From: Hamadaea sp013361475
GTDB taxonomy: Bacteria > Actinomycetota > Actinomycetes > Mycobacteriales > Micromonosporaceae
Direction: 5' to 3'
Assembly (NCBI RefSeq): GCF_040654195.1
Contig: NZ_JBFAHM010000016.1
Coordinates: 1-64,000 of the forward strand
Length of the DNA stretch: 64,000 nucleotides
This document shows positions 47,248 through 54,346 of the stretch, piece after piece; position 1 is the first letter of the stretch; the number at the start of each line of letters is the position of its first letter. A program made the position numbers and the translations under genes. The notes beneath the pieces are model-generated. The model ran no database searches. It saw nothing but the letters and a program-made list of their open reading frames with translations, and was not told the origin of the DNA.

Positions 47248-49188
47248 TCACCCGATGGCTGCGACCAGGGCTTTCAGCTGCGCAGTGACCGGACCGAAGG
47301 TGACCATCCCGCTGCCGGCGCCGGCCACCTCCTCGGCCGCGGGCAGCAGCGCCGCGTACGCCCGGCGCGCGAGATCCTCGTCTCCCACCGCGATCGCCGC
47401 CCGGCCGGCGAGACACCACAGGGCTTCCTGAACGTGATCGGCGGGCGGATCGGGCAGGCCTCGCAGCGCCACCCGAGCAGCATCGGGCGCACCCTCGTCG
47501 AGCAGCAGCAACGGGCGCGCCCACGGCTCGTAGGGACCCCAGCCGCCGAGATCGCCGAGATCCCCGATCGGACGGCCGGTCGTCAGCCGCAAGCCCAGCA
47601 ACGCCAACGGCAGCAGGCCCGCCGACAACCCGGGCATCCCCGCGTCGGTGAGCGTCCCGGCGGCGGCGCGGTAGGCGTAATCGGCTTCGTCGGGGTCACC
47701 GTCGACCGCCTGCCGGAGCGCTCGGAACCAGGTGGTGAAGACCCGCACGAGCGGCAGATCGTGCCGGTTCGCCAGCTCGTCGGCGGCTTCGGCGTACCGG
47801 GCGGCTCCGGCCAGGTCGCCGAGCGCGCTGCGCGCCTGCAGGCGTACGAGGTGTCCGAGCACCTCGTACGTCGGCAGCCCGTGCCGGGCGGACACCTCGA
47901 TCAGCTCGGCTCCGATGGCGTCGCGCGCCGGCGCCAGCCCGCACCGGCCGAAACTCTGCATGAACAGGCCGTTGAGCGCGAAGACCAGGACGCCGGGATC
48001 CTGGAGATCCCGGGCCAGCGCCACCGACTCCCGCGCGGCCTCGGCCGGCTGCGGCTCGCGTACCCCTCGGGATTCCAGAGCGATGGTGGCGAGCAGACGC
48101 GCGCGCGGACCGACCGGTGTGCCCTCGGGCAACGCCAGGAGCGTGCGGCGGGCCGCGGCCACGATCCGCGCGGCCTGGTCCGGGTCGTCGACCCGGCTCC
48201 AGACGGCCGGCACGTCGTACGCGCCGATGACCCGAGCGGTCAGGTCGGGGTCGCCGAGCTGTTCCGCGGCGGCGACCGCGGCCAGCCGGTGCTCCCGCGA
48301 CGTCTGCAAGCCGGTGCCGCCCGTGACCGCCAGCCCGCGCAGAATGCCCACAGTGGACTCCAGACGCAGCCGCGCGTCGGCGGCGAGCGCCCGGTCGAAG
48401 GCCGTGGTCGCCGCACTCCACACCTGCCCCGCGAGCGGCCGCAACGCCGGATCGTGCCGCAGAATGCCGGCCTCGAGGCGGGCCAACTCCGGACCGGGAT
48501 CGAGACCGAGCTGCTCGGACAGCATCTCGCGAGCGCGCCGGAGGACGCCGAGCGCCTCGGCCTGCCGTCCGTCGCGGTAGAGGGCGAGCGCCAGCAGCCG
48601 CCAGGCGTTCTCCCGCCACGGGTGCTCGGCGGTATGCGTATCGAGATCCCCGAGCACGGCTGCGGCCTGCCCCAGCTCCAACCGTGCCTCGGCGAGCGCC
48701 TCGACCGCCTGCGACCGCAGCTCGTTGAGCCGGGTCCGGTCCGGCCGGGTCCACGGCTCGTCCGGGAAGTCCGCGTACGCCGGACCGCGCCACCAGGTCA
48801 GCGCCTCCGCCAGCCGCTCGGCCGCCACCGCCGGAGCGCTCTTCGACGCCGTCCGCACCGCGTCTTCGAACCGCCAGGCGTCCACCGCATCGGTTCTCAG
48901 TGCGTACCCGGGACCCTCGGTGACCAGGAGTTTCGCCGGCGTACGCGGCCGCCGGTCCGGTTCCAGCGCCCGGCGCAGATCGGCGACGAAGGTCCGGACC
49001 GCCGCGGCGGCGTTCTCCGGCGGCACCGGCCAGAGATCATCGATGAGCACGTCGAGCGGCACCAGGCGCGTCCGCGCCACGATCAGCCGGGCCAGCACCG
49101 CCCGATGCCGGGGACCCCGCAGTGCGACCGGCTCGTGCTCGCCCGACCAGGCGGCGACCGGCCCGAGCACCCCGAATTCGACCCGCAC
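47248..49188 (-). CDS. SARP/AfsR-type regulator with TPR-like C-terminus
   Basis: Regulator of 646 residues. An OmpR-type winged helix lies at about 1-95 (FGVLGPVAAWSG, LRGPRHRAVLARLIVARTRL, VLIDDLWP). The bacterial transcriptional activation domain (BTAD) lies at about 100-245 (AVDAWRFEDAVR, LLALALYRDGRQAEALGVLRRAREML). A long helical region of TPR-like repeats follows (about 270-646) without an NB-ARC P-loop. The GTG at 49188, 7 nt after TACGCT (49196-49201), is chosen; the longer frame upstream would be antisense to the divergent hydrolase. SARPs usually switch on antibiotic clusters, but no such cluster lies here. Confidence 0.9.
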   Translation of the reverse strand: MRVEFGVLGPVAAWSGEHEPVALRGPRHRAVLARLIVARTRLVPLDVLIDDLWPVPPENAAAAVRTFVADLRRALEPDRRPRTPAKLLVTEGPGYALRTDAVDAWRFEDAVRTASKSAPAVAAERLAEALTWWRGPAYADFPDEPWTRPDRTRLNELRSQAVEALAEARLELGQAAAVLGDLDTHTAEHPWRENAWRLLALALYRDGRQAEALGVLRRAREMLSEQLGLDPGPELARLEAGILRHDPALRPLAGQVWSAATTAFDRALAADARLRLESTVGILRGLAVTGGTGLQTSREHRLAAVAAAEQLGDPDLTARVIGAYDVPAVWSRVDDPDQAARIVAAARRTLLALPEGTPVGPRARLLATIALESRGVREPQPAEAARESVALARDLQDPGVLVFALNGLFMQSFGRCGLAPARDAIGAELIEVSARHGLPTYEVLGHLVRLQARSALGDLAGAARYAEAADELANRHDLPLVRVFTTWFRALRQAVDGDPDEADYAYRAAAGTLTDAGMPGLSAGLLPLALLGLRLTTGRPIGDLGDLGGWGPYEPWARPLLLLDEGAPDAARVALRGLPDPPADHVQEALWCLAGRAAIAVGDEDLARRAYAALLPAAEEVAGAGSGMVTFGPVTAQLKALVAAIG

Positions 49189-49245
49189 CCGGCGCAGCGT
49201 AGCGCTGCTTATCCGTTGCTCATCGGCGCGCCGCACCGTGGACGC

Positions 49246-50130
49246 ATGACAGCACGCATTCCCTCCTTCGAGTACGCCACCCTGCCCGGCTCCGGCGGGG
49301 TCCGGCTGAATGTCGCGTACGCCGGATCGGGACGGCCCATCGTCCTGCTGCACGGCTTCCCGCAGACCCACCTGATGTGGCGGCACGTCGCCGGGGACCT
49401 CGCGGCCGACCACACCGTGATCGTGCCGGACCTCCGGGGCTACGGCGACAGCGACAAGCCGCTTGCCGGCGCGTCCGGCGACACCACGTACGCCAAGCGC
49501 ACCATGGCCGCCGACGTCGTCGCCGTCGCGCAGGCGCTCGGGCACGACCGGTTCGCCCTGGCCGGACACGACCGCGGCGCATTGGTGGCCTTCCGGGCCG
49601 GACTCGACCATCCGGCCGCCGTCTCCCATCTGGCCTGCCTGGACGTGCTGCCGACGCTCGACATGTGGGACGTCATGCACGGCACCACAGCCGCCGTCGG
49701 CTTCCACCTCTACCTGATGGCACAGCCCCCCGGCCTGCCCGAGCAGCTGATCGAGGCGAGCGCTGACGCGTTCTTCGGCCACTTCCTCGACCTCTGGGCC
49801 GGTCGCCCGGACGCCATCCCGGCTCAGGTCCGTCAGGCGTACCTCGACGCCTGCCGGGCGGCCGTCCCCTCGATCGTCGCCGACTATCGCGCCTCGGCCA
49901 CCGTCGACGTCGAGCACGATCTTGCCGATCAAGCAGCGGGCACCCACCTGCGGATGCCGGTCACCGTGCTCCAGCAGGACTGGGGTGCCGCGCTCGGCTT
50001 CGACGCCGCCGCCCGATGGCGGGCCTGGGCGCCTGACCTCGACCATCGGACCGTCGCCTACGGGCACTTCATGGCGGAGGAGGCACCCGGCGAGATCGCC
50101 TCGATCCTTCGCGAGCTGCTCGCTCGCTGA
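49246..50130 (+). CDS. Alpha/beta hydrolase, haloacetate-dehalogenase-like
   Basis: Protein of 294 residues. HGFPQTHLMW oxyanion segment, RGYGDSDKP loop, nucleophile elbow GHDRGA with Asp (about 106-111), and late segment IVADYRASATVDVEHD, which matches DehH1-like fluoro/chloroacetate dehalogenases. The final His is in YGHFMAEEAP (about 271-280). Attack by Asp and release of halide or opening of an epoxide are both possible; the dehalogenase assignment rests on the RGYG and YRASA motifs. ATG at 49246. Divergent from the SARP gene, which may control it. Ends before palindromic element D2. Confidence 0.86.
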   Translation: MTARIPSFEYATLPGSGGVRLNVAYAGSGRPIVLLHGFPQTHLMWRHVAGDLAADHTVIVPDLRGYGDSDKPLAGASGDTTYAKRTMAADVVAVAQALGHDRFALAGHDRGALVAFRAGLDHPAAVSHLACLDVLPTLDMWDVMHGTTAAVGFHLYLMAQPPGLPEQLIEASADAFFGHFLDLWAGRPDAIPAQVRQAYLDACRAAVPSIVADYRASATVDVEHDLADQAAGTHLRMPVTVLQQDWGAALGFDAAARWRAWAPDLDHRTVAYGHFMAEEAPGEIASILRELLAR

Positions 50131-50153
50131 CGCCTGCGCGCTGCGGATTGAGG

Positions 50154-50216
50154 CGCGTTATCCGGGATGGCGCGGCGTTGGACACCCGACGAGACCGCGT
50201 TTTCCCGGATAACGCG
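50154..50216. repeat. Intergenic palindromic element, family D copy 2
   Basis: 63-bp element with stem CGCGTTATCCGGGA (50154-50167) and perfect complement (50203-50216), 35-nt loop as in copy 1 (41144-41206). The loops differ apart from a few bases next to the right arm. Lies between convergent genes. Confidence 0.88.
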
Positions 50217-50256
50217 GTCTCGCGACTTGGCTCGGCACGCCTCCAGCGTCGTCGAG

Positions 50257-50757
50257 CTATTGGCCCGTCTGCCCGTCGATGCTCTCGCGGAGCAGGTCGA
50301 GGTGGCCGCAGTGCCGGGCGGTCTCCTCGATCATGTGCGTCAACGCGTAGCGCAGGGTGAACGAGTTCCCGTCGGCGTGCGCCCGCTCGTCGAGATCGGC
50401 GTCGACGATGGCGGCGTTGGACCGGGCACACTCCGCCTCGTATGCCGAGACGAGACCGGCCAAGGTGTCCCCCGGCTCGACGGCGAACGCACCCGGGTTG
50501 GCATCACCCCAGGGCTCGGGCAGATCGTGCCCGGCGAAGTCGATGCTGAACCAGTAGCGCTCCACTCCCGTCAGGTGCTTGACCAGCCCGGCCGGGGTCA
50601 ATGCGGAGGCCGGGACCGACCGCGACGCCGCTTGCTCGTCGGTGAGCCCGGCCACCTTGAGGACCACGGTCGCCCGCAGGAAGTCGAGCATGCCGATGAG
50701 GGTTTCGCGCTCGCCACCGTCTTCGAGGGGACGCACCCGCGCGCTCGTGTCGATCAT
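50257..50757 (-). CDS. DinB / DUF664 family protein
   Basis: Protein of 166 residues of the DinB-like four-helix bundle, DUF664 branch: ETLIGMLDFLRATVVLKVAGLTDEQAA at the start, VKHLTGVERYWF with the first metal-type His, and HMIEETARHCGHLDLLRE with the later His residues. Actinobacterial members include mycothiol-dependent transferases; such a role is possible but not proven. ATG overlaps the stop of the upstream GlxA-like gene (ATGA, 50754-50757), so the two are one operon. Confidence 0.86.
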   Translation of the reverse strand: MIDTSARVRPLEDGGERETLIGMLDFLRATVVLKVAGLTDEQAASRSVPASALTPAGLVKHLTGVERYWFSIDFAGHDLPEPWGDANPGAFAVEPGDTLAGLVSAYEAECARSNAAIVDADLDERAHADGNSFTLRYALTHMIEETARHCGHLDLLRESIDGQTGQ

Positions 50758-51767
50758 GGGTGCACGGTAGCGGCACCCACCGACATCTCCCGGATCGCCG
50801 AATCCCGGGCCCGGAACGTCCGCCGATAGTCCGCCGGGGACACCCCGGCCGCCGCTCGCAGATGCTGGCGCAACGACAGCGCGGTGCCGAAGCCGGAGCG
50901 CCGGGCGATCAGCTCGATCGGCAGATCGGTGCTCTCCAGCAGAGCACGGGCGTGGTCGACCCGTTGCCGGATGAGCCACTGCCCGGGAGTCATCCCGACC
51001 TCGTCCCGGAACCGCCGGGTGAAGGTGCGTACGCTCATCCGCGCGTGCGCGGCCAGCTGCTGCAACGACAACGGTTCGGCCAGCCGGCGCAGCGCCCATT
51101 CCCGCGTCGCGGCGGTGCCGACGCCGGACTCCACCGGCACCGGGCGCTCGACGTACTGGGCCTGACCGCCGTCGCGCCACGGCGGCACCACGCAGCGCCG
51201 GGCCGCCAGGGCGGCGACGTCACTGCCGTGATCGCGGCGGATCAGATGCAGGCATAAGTCCACACCGGACGCGACACCGGCCGAGGTCAGGACGTCGCCG
51301 TCATCCACGAACAACACCCCGGCATCGACCTTCACCTGCGGGAAGCGCCGCTGGAACTCGTCTGCCTCATGCCAGTGCGTGGTCGCCGGGCGGCCGTCGA
51401 GCAGACCGCACACGGCCAACGCGTACGCGGCGGTGCAGATCGCGACTTTCCGCGTACCGGCCGGGAGGGAAGCGAGCGCCGACGCGAGCTGGGCGGCCAC
51501 CGGCGAACCGGGCGCGACGGCGTCGAGCGGGTGAAACGGCGGCACGACCACGGTGTCGGCCGAGGCGAGCAGCTCCGGCCCGTGGTCGACGGTGATGCCG
51601 AAGCCGGCCTCGGTGCGCACCGGACCACCGTCGAGCGTGCACACCGCCACCTCGTAGCGCGGCCGTCCGTCGTCGTCGGCCGCGCCGAAGATGCGGGACG
51701 GTATGCCCAGCTCGAACGGGATGACGCCGGGGAGAGCCAGGACCGCGACCTTGTGCACTGACGACAT
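50754..51767 (-). CDS. GlxA-type AraC regulator with DJ-1/PfpI domain
   Basis: Regulator of 337 residues. A DJ-1/PfpI amidotransferase-like domain lies at about 6-175 (VAVLALPGVIPFELGIP; the nucleophile elbow reads AICTAAYALA with Cys about 110) and an AraC HTH pair at about 225-325 (SLQQLAAHARMSVRTFTRRFRDEV, LIARRSGFGTALSLRQHLRAA). ATG at 51767 is 6 nt after TAAGAT (51774-51779). Coupled to the DinB gene and divergent from the MDR-type reductase gene, both possible targets. Ligand unknown. Confidence 0.9.
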   Translation of the reverse strand: MSSVHKVAVLALPGVIPFELGIPSRIFGAADDDGRPRYEVAVCTLDGGPVRTEAGFGITVDHGPELLASADTVVVPPFHPLDAVAPGSPVAAQLASALASLPAGTRKVAICTAAYALAVCGLLDGRPATTHWHEADEFQRRFPQVKVDAGVLFVDDGDVLTSAGVASGVDLCLHLIRRDHGSDVAALAARRCVVPPWRDGGQAQYVERPVPVESGVGTAATREWALRRLAEPLSLQQLAAHARMSVRTFTRRFRDEVGMTPGQWLIRQRVDHARALLESTDLPIELIARRSGFGTALSLRQHLRAAAGVSPADYRRTFRARDSAIREMSVGAATVHP

Positions 51768-51838
51768 GGCCAGATCTTATCGGAAGGTGACCATCCGGCC
51801 ACTCGTGACGCCGTCCCGCGCTCGCCAAGCTGGACCGC

Positions 51839-52732
51839 ATGAAGATGCGTGCGGTGAGCGCCCGGACCTGGGGCGGCCCCGAAGTGCTGGAACTGATCGA
51901 GGTGGACCGGCCGTCGCCGATCGCGACGGAGATCCTGGTGCGGGTCCACGGTGCGGGGGTGAACCCGACCGACTGGAAGTCCCGCCGAAGCGGTGCCGGC
52001 TACTGGCAGGACCCGGTGATCCTCGGCTACGACGTCTCCGGCGTCGTCGAGGAGGTCGGCCTCGGCGTCACCCTCTATCAGCCCGGCGACGAGGTCTTCG
52101 GGATGCCGTGGTTCCCCCGGCAGGCCGGGGCGTACGCCGAATATGTGACCGCGCCCGCCCGCCAGTTCGCCCGCAAACCGGCCGGGCTCAGTCACGTCGA
52201 GGCGGCCGCCCTCCCCCTGGCGGCGCTGACCGCATGGCAGTCGCTGATCGAGACCGGCGGGCTGCGTACCGGGGATCGGGTGCTCATCCACGCGGCGGCA
52301 GGCGGAGTCGGCCACCTCGCCGTGCAGATCGCCAAGGCGCGCGGGGCGTACGTCATCGGGACGGCCAGCGCCGCCAAGCACGACTTGGTACGCCGGCTCG
52401 GCGCCGACGAGGTGATCGACTACCGCACGGTCGACTTCACCGAGGCAGTACGCGACGTCGACCTCGTCCTGGACACCGTCGGCGGCGACTACGGACCGCG
52501 GTCGCAGCGCGTACTGCGGCCGGGCGGGAAGCTGATCCGGCTGACCGAGCCCGACGAGAACTTCACCCTCGTCGAGCCGGACTACGCCGGGCTGCGGGAG
52601 ATCGTCGCCCTCGTCGAGGCCGGCCGGCTGCGTCCGGAAGTATCCACAGTGCTGCCGCTCGCCTCCGCGGCCGAGGCGCACACGCTCAGCGAGAGCGGCC
52701 GGACGACCGGGAAGATCGTCCTCACCGTGTAG
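51839..52732 (+). CDS. MDR-family NADPH:quinone-type oxidoreductase
   Basis: Zinc-free medium-chain reductase of 297 residues. N-terminal GroES-like domain (EILVRVHGAGVNPTDWKSR, YDVSGVVEEVG), Rossmann domain with AAAGGVGHLAVQIAKARGAYVIGTAS (AxxGGVGxxA, about 145-170), and the C-terminal GKIVLTV strand typical of QOR proteins. NADPH-dependent reduction of quinones or enones is expected. ATG 51839 (a second Met two codons later is possible). Divergent from the GlxA regulator. Followed by palindromic element B2. Confidence 0.9.
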   Translation: MKMRAVSARTWGGPEVLELIEVDRPSPIATEILVRVHGAGVNPTDWKSRRSGAGYWQDPVILGYDVSGVVEEVGLGVTLYQPGDEVFGMPWFPRQAGAYAEYVTAPARQFARKPAGLSHVEAAALPLAALTAWQSLIETGGLRTGDRVLIHAAAGGVGHLAVQIAKARGAYVIGTASAAKHDLVRRLGADEVIDYRTVDFTEAVRDVDLVLDTVGGDYGPRSQRVLRPGGKLIRLTEPDENFTLVEPDYAGLREIVALVEAGRLRPEVSTVLPLASAAEAHTLSESGRTTGKIVLTV

Positions 52733-52742
52733 ACCCGCCGCT

Positions 52743-52794
52743 TGATCATGGTCATTTCCGAGTCGTCATGGCGACGAAGAAATGACCATGATCA
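52743..52794. repeat. Intergenic palindromic element, family B copy 2
   Basis: 52-bp element: TGATCATGGTCATTTC (52743-52758) with perfect 16-bp complement (52779-52794), 20-nt loop with the sub-palindrome TCG-tcatgg-CGA. It differs from copy 1 (25804-25855) in the stem by a GG/AT change that is compensated on the other side. Lies between convergent genes as copy 1 does. Confidence 0.88.
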
Positions 52795-52828
52795 TGAGCG
52801 GCCGCTGTTCAGCGGAGCAGGGGCCGTA

Positions 52829-53473
52829 CTAGGCGGGCACGGGCCGACTCGTGTCGGTCGCGAGCTTCACCGCGATGGCGCCCAGCAGCGTCCCCGTGAC
52901 GTACCGCTGAATCCGCAGCCAGCTCGGACGGCGGGACAGGAAGACGGCGATCGTGCCCGCCGCGAAGATCAGCGCGCCGTTGACCGCCATGCTGACGCAG
53001 AACTGCACCGCGCCGAGCTGGACGCTCTGCCAGAACAGGTGCCCGGCCTCGACGTCGAGGAACTGCGGGATCATCGACGCGTACATGATGGCGGCTTTGG
53101 GGTTGAGCAGGTTCGTGACCAGCCCCATCAGGAAGAGCTTGTGCGGCGGGTGCGCCTCCACCTCGACGGGCGCGAAGACCGAGACGCCACCGGGTCGCAG
53201 CGCCTTCCAGGCGAGCCAGCCGATGTAGAGGGCGCCGGCGATCTTCACCGCCAGGTACAGCTCGGGGACGGCCGCGAACAGCGCCGACAGGCCGAGCGCG
53301 GTGGCGACGATGTAGACGACGAAGCCGACGGCCACCCCGCCGAGCGAGATCAGCCCGGCTCGGCGGCCCTGGCCGATGCTGCGGGAGACGACGTACATCA
53401 TGTTCGGGCCGGGGGTGAGCACCATGCCGAGCGCCACCGTCGCCACGCCCAGCAGCGCACCGAAGCTGATCAT
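52829..53473 (-). CDS. LysE/RhtB-family exporter
   Basis: Membrane protein of 214 residues with six helices. It has the LysE-family opening SFGALLGVATVALGMVLTPGPNMMYVVSRSIGQGRRAG (split), containing the TPGPN motif (about 20-24), and the LLNPKA motif after helix 3 (about 117-122). Such proteins export amino acids or derivatives using the proton gradient. ATG at 53473 is preferred to a codon 30 residues upstream because family members start with xISFGALLG. Adjacent genes give no clue to the substrate. Confidence 0.88.
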   Translation of the reverse strand: MISFGALLGVATVALGMVLTPGPNMMYVVSRSIGQGRRAGLISLGGVAVGFVVYIVATALGLSALFAAVPELYLAVKIAGALYIGWLAWKALRPGGVSVFAPVEVEAHPPHKLFLMGLVTNLLNPKAAIMYASMIPQFLDVEAGHLFWQSVQLGAVQFCVSMAVNGALIFAAGTIAVFLSRRPSWLRIQRYVTGTLLGAIAVKLATDTSRPVPA

Positions 53474-53605
53474 GAGCCAACGATCGCAGGTGGCGCGGCC
53501 GCTGTCGAAGGCCAATCGCGTTCCGGTGGCCCACCCCATGGCTGGCCATACCCCGGAAGACACCTGCTGACCGTCTCACCCTCCGCCGGCGACCCTGACA
53601 AGATC

Positions 53606-54346
53606 ATGATCATGAACAACGCCACCCCCGTCGTCGAGCTGACCGACGTACGCCGCACCTATCGCAGCGGCGACACCACCACCCGAGCCCTCGACGGAGT
53701 GTCCCTGTCCTTCGCGGCCGCCACCTTCACCGCCGTCATGGGACCGTCCGGATCGGGCAAGTCGACGCTGCTGCAATGCGCGGCCGGGCTCGATCGGGCC
53801 GACGCCGGCCGGGTACGCCTGGCCGGACAGGAACTCGGCGCGCTCCGCGAACCGAGGCTCACCGTCGTCCGCCGTCAGCACACCGGGTTCGTCTTCCAGG
53901 CGTACAACTTGATCGACGCCTTGACCGTCGAGCAGAACGTGCTGCTCCCGCAGCGGTTGTGCGGGGTCCGCCCGGATCGGGCGTGGGCGCGCGAGGTGCT
54001 CGCCAAGGTCGGTCTGGCCGGGCGCGAGAACGCGCGCCCGGCGCAGCTGTCCGGCGGGCAACGGCAGCGGGTGGCGTTGGCCCGCGCGCTGGCCGGGCGT
54101 CCCGCGGTGATCTTCGCCGACGAGCCGACCGGCGCTCTGGACCTGCAGTCGGGCCGGGAGGTGCTGGCGCTGCTGCGCTCCGTGGTCGACGAGTACGCCA
54201 CCGCGGTGATCATGGTGACGCACGACCCCGCCGCCGCGGCGTGGGCCGACCGGGCCGTCATCCTCGCCGACGGCCGGATCGTCCGCGACCTGCCGGAGCC
54301 GACCGCCGAGCTGATCGCGCACGAGATGATGGCGGTGACCAAGTGA
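53606..54346 (+). CDS. ABC transporter ATP-binding protein, MacB/LolD type
   Basis: ATPase of 246 residues: Walker A GPSGSGKST (about 42-50), Q-loop FVFQAYNLI, signature LSGGQRQRVALARAL, Walker B VIFADEPTGALD, switch His VTHDPAAA. It is close in pattern to LolD/MacB/BceA. Start at 53606 or at the ATG two codons later; no ribosome-binding site stands out. The stop overlaps the GTG of the FtsX-type permease gene. With the permease and the following histidine kinase and NarL regulator it forms a likely peptide-antibiotic or cell-envelope stress module (inference from similar BceAB-type sets). Confidence 0.92.
   Translation: MIMNNATPVVELTDVRRTYRSGDTTTRALDGVSLSFAAATFTAVMGPSGSGKSTLLQCAAGLDRADAGRVRLAGQELGALREPRLTVVRRQHTGFVFQAYNLIDALTVEQNVLLPQRLCGVRPDRAWAREVLAKVGLAGRENARPAQLSGGQRQRVALARALAGRPAVIFADEPTGALDLQSGREVLALLRSVVDEYATAVIMVTHDPAAAAWADRAVILADGRIVRDLPEPTAELIAHEMMAVTK

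Noticed and set aside
43628..47431. A plus-strand frame of more than 1200 codons opposite the surface-protein gene.
   Set aside because: Same shadow effect; no start site, no motifs, and the minus strand carries the sorting signal.
47248..50130. SARP regulator taken as a sign of an antibiotic biosynthesis cluster.
   Set aside because: Neighbours are a surface protein, hydrolases and stress-type genes; no PKS, NRPS, terpene or RiPP gene is present in the window.
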